Assembly (NCBI GenBank): GCA_017451025.1 | Contig: JAFSSM010000032.1 | Coordinates: 61,189-125,188, forward strand | Direction of reading: 5' to 3' | Length of the DNA: 64,000 bases | Source of the DNA: Synergistaceae bacterium | GTDB lineage: Bacteria > Synergistota > Synergistia > Synergistales > Aminobacteriaceae | Shown: piece after piece, positions 50,701 through 58,989 of the stretch | Numbering within the stretch: position 1 is the stretch's first letter | Layout of the letters: the number at the start of each line of letters is the position of its first letter | The notes under the pieces: model-generated | What the model saw: the letters and a program-made list of their open reading frames with translations, nothing else | Told to the model about the DNA's origin: nothing | Databases searched by the model: none | Translations under genes and position numbers: made by a program

Positions 50701-51696
50701 GTGAAGAAGTTAATCAACGGTGTGGATGGAATCGTCAGCGAAATGCTCGACGGAATGGTCGCGGCATTTCCGCAGTACGTGAAGAGGCTCGAGGGCTTCG
50801 AGGTTTTAGTGAGGGCGGCCGGGCCAACCCCGAAAGTAGCTCTTGTGTCTGGCGGCGGAAGCGGTCATGAACCCTCGCACGGCGGATACGTCGGAAAAGG
50901 AATGCTTGACGGCGCAGTAGCAGGAGCAGTGTTCACCTCACCGACTCCCGATCAGGTCTTCGAGGCAATCAAGGCGGTCAACGGCGGAAAAGGTGTCCTT
51001 CTCGTCATCAAGAACTACACCGGCGACGTAATGAACTTCGAGATGGCATCAGACATGGCGGAAGATGAAGGCATCGAGGTAGCGCAGGTGATTGTGGCGG
51101 ATGATGTTGCTGTGCAGAACTCCACGTGGACGACGGGACGCAGAGGAATTGCCGGAACAGTCTTTGTGCACAAGATTGCAGGTGCGGCCGCTGAAGCAGG
51201 GCTCGGACTCGCTGACGTTAAGAGAGTCGCCGAAAAGGTCATTGCTAACGTCCGCTCTATGGGTATGGCTGTCAATGCGTGCACAGTCCCTGCCGCCGGA
51301 AAACCCAGCTTCGAGCTTAAGGATGACGAGGTAGAAATAGGCATCGGCATTCACGGAGAGCCCGGAACTCACAGGGAGAAGATTTCGCCCGTCAACGACA
51401 TAGCCGACAAGCTGCTGGAGAAGATTCTTGCTGAGGGCATCTACAAGGCCGGCGATGAAGTCGCTGTTATGATTAACGGCATGGGAGGCACTCCGTTAAT
51501 GGAACTGTTCGTAGCCAACAAGCACGTGAACGAAGTGGTGAAGGCTAAGGGCCTGACCGTCGCAAAGACTCTCGTCGGAAACTACATGACCTCTCTCGAC
51601 ATGGAGGGCTTCTCGATTACGTTGCTGAAGCTGGACGCAGAACTGAAGAAGTATCTTGCGGCTCCTGCGGACACTCCTGCGTTTGTGCAGTTCTAG
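50701..51696 (+). CDS. dhaK: dihydroxyacetone kinase subunit DhaK
   Basis: Binds dihydroxyacetone covalently through a His. VALVSGGGSGHEPSHGGYVG, KGMLDGAVAGAVFTSPTPDQ and NYTGDVMNFEMASDMAEDEG are the family motifs. GIGIHGEPGTHREKI lies near residue 220. A GTG start follows AAGGAGG. It has 331 residues. It overlaps the downstream flavoprotein frame by one base if GTG 51696 is used. Confidence 0.95.
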   Translation: MKKLINGVDGIVSEMLDGMVAAFPQYVKRLEGFEVLVRAAGPTPKVALVSGGGSGHEPSHGGYVGKGMLDGAVAGAVFTSPTPDQVFEAIKAVNGGKGVLLVIKNYTGDVMNFEMASDMAEDEGIEVAQVIVADDVAVQNSTWTTGRRGIAGTVFVHKIAGAAAEAGLGLADVKRVAEKVIANVRSMGMAVNACTVPAAGKPSFELKDDEVEIGIGIHGEPGTHREKISPVNDIADKLLEKILAEGIYKAGDEVAVMINGMGGTPLMELFVANKHVNEVVKAKGLTVAKTLVGNYMTSLDMEGFSITLLKLDAELKKYLAAPADTPAFVQF

Positions 51697-51707
51697 TGAG
51701 GCCGACT

Positions 51708-53528
51708 ATGAGGAAAATTATTCTTGCGTTACTGGCTATTTTTGCGCTGTGCGTGCCTGCATTTGCGGAGGTCTACGAGACAGTAGGACAGGGTAAGGCC
51801 GGAGATGTGCACGTAAAAGTTACCATTGAGGGCGGAAAGATAATCAGCGTTGAGCTCGGCGAACACGGAGAGACTCCGGGCATCTACGAACCCGCCGCCG
51901 AGAGAGTTCCTGCCGCAATCGTCGCTAACCAGTCCGTGAACGTTGACGGTGTAAGCGGCGCAACAATGACATCTGACGCAATCAAGGAAGCTGTAACGAA
52001 GGCACTCGTTCTTGCCGGGCTGAACCCTGACGATTACAAGAAGGCCGAAGCCAAAGCAGGAGAAGGCATCGTGACAGAGGACTCCGCAAAAGTTGTAGTA
52101 GTCGGCGGAGGAGCTGCGGGAATGATGGCAGCAATAAAGCTCGCGCGCAATGGTGTTGATGTCCTAGTGATTGAGAAGGGTGCGACAATCGGCGTTGCTA
52201 ACGGCTGGAACTGCGGCGGACCGATGGCTACGAACACCAGCATTCAGAAGGCGGAAGGCGTAACTGTTACCGACGAGATGCTCTTCAACGACCTCACCGA
52301 TGACGCATATCTTACGAGCGACAGCAGATTATTGCGCAGAGTCTTGGCCCGTACAGGCGAGGCAGTAGAGCTCCAGCTCAGCACAGGAATGGAAATGTTC
52401 CTTCGCCCTGATAACTACGGAGCAGGTTACCGCTCGCGTCATGGCTACAAGGGACAGAAGGCAGACAGGCCGGGCTTCATCGTTGACGCGTACACCAAAG
52501 CAGGCGGAAGGCTTATGTGCGAGACCACCGGCGAGTCCCTCATAATGGAGAACGGCGAAGTTAAGGGAGTGAAGGCGCGCAAGTCTGACGGAAGCACCCT
52601 CAACATCAAGGCTGAAGCAGTACTTCTTGCGACGGGCGGCTATCTCGGAAACCAGAGCTTAATCCGCGAACATTGGGGAGATATTACGGTCAACCCTCTC
52701 GGCAACACGTTATCAACCGGTGACGGCCTGAGAATGGGCAAAGAGGCCGGCGGCATGGAGGAAGAGAGCAGCTTTGCAATGATCTCCAACGAGTTCGGCG
52801 GCTCGAATAAGAAGGGCGGCGGCTGGCAGAGGTCCAACGGCGCAATGACCATCGGAATTTACGGCGGACTTCTTGTTGACCCGGCGGGGGAGCGTTTCTT
52901 CAACGAGTACTACATGGCTAATCAGCCCCTCTCTGTCGGCGGCGAGGCAGTCTTGCGCGCAGGGAAGTTCTATGCTGTTGTAGATCAGGCGTTCGTTGAT
53001 GCAATAAGCACCGTCGGACTGTTCGAGTACTTGGGGAATCCTGAAGACTGGTACGTCGGAACGATGACGGCTAAAGGTGTTGTGCTTAAGACTCTGCCTG
53101 AAGACCTCGAGAAGGCTGTAGCTCAGGGCTGGGCTGTCAAGGCAGACACAATCGAGGACTGCGCGGCCTTCTTCAAGATGCCCAAGCTAGCCGAGACAGT
53201 GAAGACCTACAACGCGTACTGTGAGGCCGGGAAGGATGAAGAGTACTTCAAGAATCCCACGTTCCTTAAGCCCGTAGCTAAGGCTCCCTTCTACGTTGTG
53301 GAGTACGAGCCTTCAGCGTGGGGAACACTCGGAGGACTGCGCACGGATTCCTGCCTGCGTGTTCTGCACAAGGACTTAACGCCGGTGAAAGGACTGTACG
53401 CCGCAGGAGTTGACGCGGGGTCTCTGTACTGCCAGCCGTATTATCAGGTTGAGGGTACGGCGGTAGGTCTTGCGTTCGGCTCAGGGATTTACGCCGCCGA
53501 TGTAATAATGTCGGACTTGGCCAAGTGA
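51708..53528 (+). CDS. exported FMN-binding / FAD-dependent reductase (fumarate/urocanate reductase-like)
   Basis: Periplasmic flavoprotein that probably reduces an organic acceptor. The signal peptide MRKIILALLAIFALCVPAFA is followed by an FMN-binding domain with DGVSGATMTSDAI, where the Thr of SGAT is the usual site of ApbE-linked FMN. From ~residue 125 an FAD_binding_2 domain begins VVVVGGGAAGMMAAIKLARN. AGYRSRHGYKGQKADRPGF and YYQVEGTAVGLAFGSGIYA are catalytic/FAD regions of the fumarate reductase family. No heme CXXCH is present. ATG 51708 is preferred. Substrate unknown. Confidence 0.85.
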   Translation: MRKIILALLAIFALCVPAFAEVYETVGQGKAGDVHVKVTIEGGKIISVELGEHGETPGIYEPAAERVPAAIVANQSVNVDGVSGATMTSDAIKEAVTKALVLAGLNPDDYKKAEAKAGEGIVTEDSAKVVVVGGGAAGMMAAIKLARNGVDVLVIEKGATIGVANGWNCGGPMATNTSIQKAEGVTVTDEMLFNDLTDDAYLTSDSRLLRRVLARTGEAVELQLSTGMEMFLRPDNYGAGYRSRHGYKGQKADRPGFIVDAYTKAGGRLMCETTGESLIMENGEVKGVKARKSDGSTLNIKAEAVLLATGGYLGNQSLIREHWGDITVNPLGNTLSTGDGLRMGKEAGGMEEESSFAMISNEFGGSNKKGGGWQRSNGAMTIGIYGGLLVDPAGERFFNEYYMANQPLSVGGEAVLRAGKFYAVVDQAFVDAISTVGLFEYLGNPEDWYVGTMTAKGVVLKTLPEDLEKAVAQGWAVKADTIEDCAAFFKMPKLAETVKTYNAYCEAGKDEEYFKNPTFLKPVAKAPFYVVEYEPSAWGTLGGLRTDSCLRVLHKDLTPVKGLYAAGVDAGSLYCQPYYQVEGTAVGLAFGSGIYAADVIMSDLAK

Positions 53529-53543
53529 ATTAAGGAGGACAAG

Positions 53544-54302
53544 ATGGGAACCCAATCAAGGCGAACAGTAATCATCACAGGCGGAACAACAGGCATAGGC
53601 AAAGCAACTGCTATGAAGTTTGCGGAGAACGGCTACAATGTTGTTGTTACGAGCCGTGATGCGAGAAAAGAAGCCGACATCAGGAATGAGTTTAAGGCTA
53701 AAGGCTTCGACGTGGATTTCAGGGTGCTTGATGTTGCGAACGAGGAACAAGTGCGTGATGTAATCAGGGAAACAGCCGCCAAGTACGGGAAACTTGACGT
53801 TATGGTCAACAACTCGGGAGTGTCATTAGGCAATGCGGTGCTGGCGGATACAGAGTCAGATGACTTGAGGAAGATGCTCGATATTAACGTGATGGGTGTC
53901 TATTACGGAATGAAGTACGCCATAATAGAGATGCTCAAGACAAATGGCGGTGCTATCGTGAACTTAGCCTCCATTGCCGGGCTTAACGGGCTGTACGCAA
54001 CCGCACAATACTGCGCTTCAAAACATGCTGTTGTAGGTCTGACTAAGGGAGCGGCCATCGATTACGCACGGCATGGAATACGCATAAATGCAATAGCACC
54101 CGGAGCAATCAAGACGGACATTCTCCAGAATGCTATTGATGCAGGAACTTATGATGTATCAGGCATAGAGGCTATTCATCCCATGAACAGGCTGGGAAAA
54201 CCAGAAGATATAGCCAACGGAATATTTTTCCTTGCCTCCCCTGAAAATGACTTCCTCACTGGAACTGTTTTAACGATTGACGGCGGATATAACGCCAGGT
54301 AA
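53544..54302 (+). CDS. short-chain dehydrogenase/reductase
   Basis: NAD(P)-dependent oxidoreductase with a classical SDR fold. VIITGGTTGIGKATAMKFAE is the cofactor loop, MVNNSGVSLGNA the central strand, and YCASKHAVVGLTKGAAIDYA has the Tyr-x-x-x-Lys pair. LTGTVLTIDGGYNAR ends it. It has 252 residues; the start has AAGGAGG. It is the last gene of the dha-flavoprotein operon. The substrate is open: a 3-carbon or sugar-derived alcohol would suit the context. Confidence 0.88.
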   Translation: MGTQSRRTVIITGGTTGIGKATAMKFAENGYNVVVTSRDARKEADIRNEFKAKGFDVDFRVLDVANEEQVRDVIRETAAKYGKLDVMVNNSGVSLGNAVLADTESDDLRKMLDINVMGVYYGMKYAIIEMLKTNGGAIVNLASIAGLNGLYATAQYCASKHAVVGLTKGAAIDYARHGIRINAIAPGAIKTDILQNAIDAGTYDVSGIEAIHPMNRLGKPEDIANGIFFLASPENDFLTGTVLTIDGGYNAR

Positions 54303-54310
54303 TAAACGGA

Positions 54311-54343
54311 CCCCTTCTCTGATTCAAGGGGAGGGGGATTTTT
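54311..54343 (+). terminator. intrinsic terminator after the SDR gene
   Basis: CCCCTTCTC and GGGGAGGGG pair over 9 bp (two G-U) around an 8-base loop, followed by GATTTTTTG. Confidence 0.85.
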
Positions 54344-54349
54344 TGTGCC

Positions 54350-54378
54350 TTGACGTAATCACTTTCACACAATATACT
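54350..54378 (+). promoter_or_regulatory. sigma-70 promoter of the fapR-fab operon
   Basis: TTGACG, 17 bases, TATACT: near-consensus boxes with ideal spacing. The start site would fall near 54385, about 30 bases before the fapR start. It begins only 7 bases after the preceding terminator's T-run. Confidence 0.8.
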
Positions 54379-54406
54379 TTCACGCATTCCAAATTGTAAT
54401 GAGGTA

Positions 54407-54423
54407 TTAATATCAGGTGCTAA
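54407..54423 (+). promoter_or_regulatory. candidate FapR operator overlapping the fapR start codon
   Basis: TTAATATCAGGTGCTAA is an imperfect 17-bp palindrome. It resembles the half-site TTAGTACC/GGTACTAA described for Bacillus FapR, differing at about three positions. It lies in the transcribed leader, just downstream of the predicted start site, where bound FapR could block elongation or initiation. It includes the GTG start codon. Confidence 0.5.
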
Positions 54424-54968
54424 ATTCCAGGCAATCACGCCACGACAAAATAACAGAGATACTCGCTGACAGCCCCATGATTACGGACAGCGAATTAGCT
54501 TCCCGGCTCGGAGTAAGCATCTCGACCGTCAGGCTTGACCGCGCACTGATGGGAATACCTGAACTTCGCGAACGCATAAAGACTATGGCGCAAAACGCCG
54601 TCAGCAAATTGCAGTCCCTCAGTCCTTCCGAAGTAATAGGCGAACTTCTGGAACTCGAACCCGATAAATGGGCATTATCAGTCCTCAAGACAGCTAAGGA
54701 TATGGCATTCAGATTCACGGACATTGTGAGTGATAATTACGTGTACTCGCAGGCCAGCTCTATAGCTGTCGCTGCAATCAGAGCCGCAAACGTAATCATT
54801 GACTCGATGCGCGGAGAGTACAAAGGCCACGCAAAAGTCGGGGATATTTTGGTTGCGCGTGCTAAGGTCGGCGTGAACCACGAGGGCCGAAAGATCGTCA
54901 GCGTCAGGACAAGTGTGGGCGACAAGGAAATTTTTGTAGGAAGATTCATCATAGAAGTGTTAGCGTGA
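54417..54968 (+). CDS. fapR: fatty acid biosynthesis transcriptional repressor FapR
   Basis: Malonyl-CoA/ACP-responsive repressor. The N-terminal DeoR-like HTH is ITDSELASRLGVSISTVRLD, followed by ALMGIPELRERIKTMA, both close to Bacillus FapR. The C-terminal ~110 residues form the hot-dog ligand domain (GHAKVGDILVARAKVGVNHE). It has 183 residues with a GTG start. It heads the operon plsX-fabK-fabD-fabG-acpP-fabF-rnc, its likely target set. FapR is best known from Gram-positive bacteria. Confidence 0.9.
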   Translation: MLNSRQSRHDKITEILADSPMITDSELASRLGVSISTVRLDRALMGIPELRERIKTMAQNAVSKLQSLSPSEVIGELLELEPDKWALSVLKTAKDMAFRFTDIVSDNYVYSQASSIAVAAIRAANVIIDSMRGEYKGHAKVGDILVARAKVGVNHEGRKIVSVRTSVGDKEIFVGRFIIEVLA

Positions 54969-54983
54969 GGGGAGGTGAAAGAC

Positions 54984-55970
54984 TTGGACAAAAAAATAAC
55001 GATTGCCCTTGACGCAATGGGAGGCGACAACGCACCGAACGAAATATGCGCCGGAGCACTGAAAGCCTGCCGCCAGTTCGACGACATAGAGATAGTCCTT
55101 ACAGGCGACACCGAGCGCATAAAGACCTGCGGCTGTTCCCACCCGCGAATACACATCGAGCACGCAACTGAAGTGATTGACCCCGACGAGCACCCCGCAA
55201 ACGCAATCAGGAAGAAGAAGGATTCTTCTCTGCGTGTTGCTATGGAGATGGTCCGAAGGGGCGATGCGCAGGGCTGTGTTTCCGCAGGAAGTACCGGTGC
55301 AATTGTTGCAGGAGGCGTTCTTGTTGTGGGCAGGATCGACGGCATCGACAGACCCGCTCTCGGAATACCTGTCCCGACAACAGGAAAAGTTTCATTCATG
55401 CTCGATGTCGGTGCTACGGTGAGGTGCAAGCCCGAAAATTTATTGCAGTTCGCGTTGATGGGCAGTGTGTATTCGCGCAAGATTCTGGGAGTCGCAGAGC
55501 CGGAGGTTAAACTCCTCTCCAACGGAAGCGAGGACATCAAGGGTGATGATACCGTCCTGGCCGCGCGTGAACTCATGGAGAGCAAGGACAGCCTGAATTT
55601 CGGGGGGTACATCGAGGGCAATGAAGTATTCTTCGGCAAGTCTGACGTTATAGTCTGCGACGGCTTCAACGGCAACATTGCCCTGAAACTCGGCGAAGGA
55701 ATGATACAGAGCTTGAAGTCTATGCTGACTGATGAAGTCCGCAAGTCCTTCATGGCGAAAATGGGAATGGCCTTCCTCTATCCCACTGTGAAGAGACTGC
55801 TTGCCCGCTTCAACTACGAGAAATACGGCGGAACTCCGTTATTGGGTGTCAAGGGAGCAGTTCTCAAGGCACACGGACGCTCAAAATCTCCGGCAATAGT
55901 CAGCGCAATATCAGCAGCCCGAAAATTCATAGCAGAAGACGGAACAGCACAGATAAACCGAGAAATATAG
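54984..55970 (+). CDS. plsX: phosphate acyltransferase
   Basis: Makes acyl-phosphate from acyl-ACP for PlsY. ITIALDAMGGDNAPNEICAG is the signature start, and GCVSAGSTGAIVAGGVLVVG and DVIVCDGFNGNIALKLGEGM are conserved. A TTG start at 54984 has GGAGG 8 bases upstream, and is favoured over GTG 54975. It has 328 residues. It follows fapR in the order seen in Bacillus. Confidence 0.95.
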   Translation: MDKKITIALDAMGGDNAPNEICAGALKACRQFDDIEIVLTGDTERIKTCGCSHPRIHIEHATEVIDPDEHPANAIRKKKDSSLRVAMEMVRRGDAQGCVSAGSTGAIVAGGVLVVGRIDGIDRPALGIPVPTTGKVSFMLDVGATVRCKPENLLQFALMGSVYSRKILGVAEPEVKLLSNGSEDIKGDDTVLAARELMESKDSLNFGGYIEGNEVFFGKSDVIVCDGFNGNIALKLGEGMIQSLKSMLTDEVRKSFMAKMGMAFLYPTVKRLLARFNYEKYGGTPLLGVKGAVLKAHGRSKSPAIVSAISAARKFIAEDGTAQINREI

Positions 55971-55988
55971 AGAGGGTGAACGAATAAT

Positions 55989-56948
55989 ATGTTACTGAGA
56001 GAAAATAACAGAGTGTGCAAGTTATTGGGCACAAAATATCCCATAATTCAGGGGGGCATGGCTTGGGTAGCGAATGCTGAGCTTGCTTCAGCCGTCAGCA
56101 ACGGAGGAGGTTTAGGCGTAATCGCCGCCGCAAACACTCCGCCGGAAATTCTGGAGCAGGAAATCATTAAGGCTAAGGGAATGATTGAACCAGGCCGTCC
56201 GTTCGGCTTGAACATTATGCTCATGAGTCCGACAGCCGAAGCCGCGCTTGAAGTTGCTGCTCGCCAGAAAGTCCCGGTTGTTACGACAGGAGCAGGCAGT
56301 CCCGGAAAAGTCTTAGAACGTCTAAAGCCTCTGGGGACAATAGTAATTCCAGTAGTTGCCTCCGTAACTCAGGCCCGCCGTGTCGAGAAACAGGGAGCGG
56401 ACGCGGTTGTAGCTGAGGGAATGGAGGCAGGCGGACACATTGGCGAATTGACGACGATGGTTCTCACCCCGCAGATTGCGCAGGCCGTGAAAATTCCGGT
56501 GATATGTGCAGGAGGAGTCGTCGACGGGAGAGGAGTAGTTGCGGCTTTTGCGCTCGGAGCTGAAGGTGTACAGGTCGGAACGAGATTCATCTGCTGCGAC
56601 GAATGCACGGTGCACCCGAACTACAAGCAGGCAGTCATTAACGCGAGAGACAGGAGCACGGCGATTACCGGCCAGAGTCTCGGCCACCCTGTAAGGTGTC
56701 TGCGCAACAAGCTCACTGCAGAGTTCGAGAGGTTAGAGGCTGAACGTGCACCCGCCAGCGAAATTGAGGCACTGGGCACAGGAAAGCTCAGAGCCGCAGT
56801 AGTTGACGGCGATACTGACTGGGGATCTCTCATGTCCGGCCAGAGTGCCGCAATGGTCAATGAGATTCTTCCGGCCAAGACAATCATCGAGAATATGTTT
56901 GCTGATGCCGAAAAAGTATTATCACGTGTAGGTGAGGTGAAGGCGTAA
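55989..56948 (+). CDS. fabK: enoyl-ACP reductase II (FMN-dependent)
   Basis: Final reduction of each fatty-acid elongation round, triclosan-insensitive. YPIIQGGMAWVANAELASAV, VPVVTTGAGSPGKVLERLKP and AVVAEGMEAGGHIGELTTMV hold the FMN site and catalytic His. VICAGGVVDGRGVVAAFALG lies mid-protein. It has 319 residues. No fabI is seen here. It belongs to the 2-nitropropane-dioxygenase fold family, but operon position fixes the role. Confidence 0.93.
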   Translation: MLLRENNRVCKLLGTKYPIIQGGMAWVANAELASAVSNGGGLGVIAAANTPPEILEQEIIKAKGMIEPGRPFGLNIMLMSPTAEAALEVAARQKVPVVTTGAGSPGKVLERLKPLGTIVIPVVASVTQARRVEKQGADAVVAEGMEAGGHIGELTTMVLTPQIAQAVKIPVICAGGVVDGRGVVAAFALGAEGVQVGTRFICCDECTVHPNYKQAVINARDRSTAITGQSLGHPVRCLRNKLTAEFERLEAERAPASEIEALGTGKLRAAVVDGDTDWGSLMSGQSAAMVNEILPAKTIIENMFADAEKVLSRVGEVKA

Positions 56949-57887
56949 ATGTATGCACTTGTTTTTCCCGGACAGGGAGCGCAGGGTGTCGGAATGGGCA
57001 GGGAATTATTCGAGGCTTTTCCGTCATCAAGAGCTGTCTTTGAGGAAGCAGATGATTCACTCTCCGAACACCTTACCCGCTTAATCTTCGAAGGCCCGGA
57101 AAATGAGCTGACCCTCACCAAAAATGCACAGCCGGCAATTATGACGGTGAGCATTGCGGCTTTGCGTGCACTCACTGACGAATTGGGCGCAGACCTGAAG
57201 CCTTCGTGCGTTGCGGGTCATAGTCTCGGTGAATACACTGCTCTTGTTGCGTCGGGTGTAATATCCTTCTGGGACGCTGTGAGGCTGCTGCGTGCTCGCG
57301 GTACGTTCATGCAGGAAGCAGTTCCGGAAGGAAAGGGAGCAATGGCGGCAGTTCTTGGCCTTGACGAAGCCGGAGTGAAGGCGATGTGCGAGGGTATAGC
57401 TCCTGACGGCGAAATTTCCCCCGCGAACTTCAACTCGCCGGGCCAGGTCGTAATCTCCGGCCTGACCGAGTACATCGACAAAGCAATTGAGAACGCGAAG
57501 ACCTACGGTGCAAAACGTGCGGTTAAGCTCAATGTTAGTGCACCGTTTCACAGCAAATTCATGAAGCCCGCCGCCGAAAAATTGAAGGCAGAGTTCGAAA
57601 AAGTTTCGTGGAATCCCGCAAAGTATGATATTATCGCTAATGTATCAGCAAAACCGGTTAAGGCACCCGAAGAAATCAGGGAGAGCCTTTATGCGCAGAC
57701 GTTCAGTCCCGTGCTGTGGGAAGGGTCAGTACTGTACATGACGGATACTCTCGGAATTACGGAGTTCTTTGAGCTTGGGCCGGGTGAAGTCCTTTCGGGA
57801 CTGATTAAGCGTTGCAAGAAAGGTCTCACAATAAAAGCGGGCGGCTCGCCCAAAACGCTGGAGGCGGTTCGGGAATGCTTGCACTAG
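56949..57887 (+). CDS. fabD: malonyl-CoA:ACP transacylase
   Basis: Loads malonyl groups on ACP. LVFPGQGAQGVGMGRELFEA starts the protein and VAGHSLGEYTALVASG holds the catalytic Ser; APFHSKFMKPAAEKL has the catalytic His. It has 312 residues, the standard length. It starts directly after the fabK stop and overlaps fabG by 13 bases. Confidence 0.96.
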   Translation: MYALVFPGQGAQGVGMGRELFEAFPSSRAVFEEADDSLSEHLTRLIFEGPENELTLTKNAQPAIMTVSIAALRALTDELGADLKPSCVAGHSLGEYTALVASGVISFWDAVRLLRARGTFMQEAVPEGKGAMAAVLGLDEAGVKAMCEGIAPDGEISPANFNSPGQVVISGLTEYIDKAIENAKTYGAKRAVKLNVSAPFHSKFMKPAAEKLKAEFEKVSWNPAKYDIIANVSAKPVKAPEEIRESLYAQTFSPVLWEGSVLYMTDTLGITEFFELGPGEVLSGLIKRCKKGLTIKAGGSPKTLEAVRECLH

Positions 57888-58606
57888 TTACCGGAGCATC
57901 AAGGGGAATAGGCCGGGCAATTGCGCTTGAACTGGCGAAAAATGGCTTTGACGTTGCCGTGAACTACAACAGGAGCAGTGAACAGGCAGAAGCTCTCTGC
58001 GCAGAGATTAAGGCAATGGGAGTTAAGGCTATGGCGTTTCAGGCTGACGTAGGAGACCCCGAACAGGTCAAGCGGTTATTTTCCGAGATAAAGGACTCGC
58101 TTGGAACGGTAAGCGTCCTCGTGAACAACGCAGGCATTACGCGCGATACAATTTTGATGCGCATGAAGCCCGAAGACTGGCAGGCAGTCATCACCACGAA
58201 TCTCAACGCGGCGTTCTACTGCACGCAGGCCGCAGTCCGGGACATGGCAAAAGCCCGCTGGGGAAGGATCATCAGCATTGCGTCGGTAGTCGGTCTCACA
58301 GGAAACGCAGGCCAGGCAAATTATGCGGCCTCGAAGGCTGGAATAATCGGTTTCACGAAGTCAGTAGCCAGAGAGTACGCGGCCAGAGGCATAACGGCGA
58401 ACGCAATAGCTCCTGGATTTATCGATACAGAGATGACGGAAATCCTGAAGCCCGAAATGAAGGAAAGTATCCTGAAAACCGTACCTTTGGGCAAAATGGG
58501 AAGTCCTGATGATGTGGCAAAAGCAGTTGTGTTTTTTGCATCAGAAGCAAGCTCATACATCACTGGTCAGGTCCTAGCAGTTGACGGGGGAATGACTATG
58601 TGCTAA
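57875..58606 (+). CDS. fabG: 3-oxoacyl-ACP reductase
   Basis: NADPH-dependent reduction of 3-oxoacyl-ACP. LALVTGASRGIGRAIALELA is the cofactor loop, VLVNNAGITRDTILMRMKPE the FabG hallmark, and NYAASKAGIIGFTKSVAREY the catalytic Tyr/Lys. The open frame begins 21 codons earlier, but MLALVTGAS at 57875 is the family start. It has 243 residues. Within the fab operon, so the role is secure. Confidence 0.95.
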   Translation: MLALVTGASRGIGRAIALELAKNGFDVAVNYNRSSEQAEALCAEIKAMGVKAMAFQADVGDPEQVKRLFSEIKDSLGTVSVLVNNAGITRDTILMRMKPEDWQAVITTNLNAAFYCTQAAVRDMAKARWGRIISIASVVGLTGNAGQANYAASKAGIIGFTKSVAREYAARGITANAIAPGFIDTEMTEILKPEMKESILKTVPLGKMGSPDDVAKAVVFFASEASSYITGQVLAVDGGMTMC

Positions 58607-58649
58607 TTATATTAAGCACGAAGAAACTTAACGGAGGAGGTGAAACAAC

Positions 58650-58901
58650 ATGACGAAAGAAGAAGTAGTAGCGAAGCTGAAATCTATAGTGTCCGACCGT
58701 CTTGACGTTGAGGAGGATCAGGTTACTCCTGAGAAGAACTTTGTGGAGGATCTTGGAGCTGACTCTCTGGACATAGTGGAGCTTATCATGGGGATCGAGG
58801 AGGAATTTGACATCGAGATTCCTGATGAGGATGCCGAGAAGCTCACGTCAGTGGGTGAGGCAATGAATTACACGTTGAGCAAAATCGGCGTGGAGGACTA
58901 A
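58650..58901 (+). CDS. acpP: acyl carrier protein
   Basis: Carries growing acyl chains on 4'-phosphopantetheine. It has 83 residues, acidic and helical. [20 protein letters not shown] contains the modified Ser of DSLD. GGAGGAGG provides a strong ribosome site, fitting high expression. A stem-loop follows before fabF. Confidence 0.97.
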   Translation: MTKEEVVAKLKSIVSDRLDVEEDQVTPEKNFVEDLGADSLDIVELIMGIEEEFDIEIPDEDAEKLTSVGEAMNYTLSKIGVED

Positions 58902-58929
58902 TCAGGCTGTGATTAACCGAGCCATTTTA

Positions 58930-58970
58930 CAGGGGGAAGAGCTGTATAGTTCTGTCCCTCTGTTTCGTTA
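58930..58970 (+). terminator. partial terminator between acpP and fabF
   Basis: CAGGGGGA/TCCCTCTG outer stem (8 bp, one G-U) continues into AGAGC/GTTCT, followed by TTTCGTTA. The weak T-run suggests partial readthrough, giving more acpP than fabF message, or 3'-end protection of acpP mRNA. Confidence 0.5.
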
Positions 58971-58989
58971 TAGAGGAGCGTGAATCAAC

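Noticed and set aside
58930..58970. Full transcription stop between acpP and fabF
   Set aside because: The T-run is short and interrupted, and fabF-rnc continue the operon without a visible promoter, so only partial termination is proposed.
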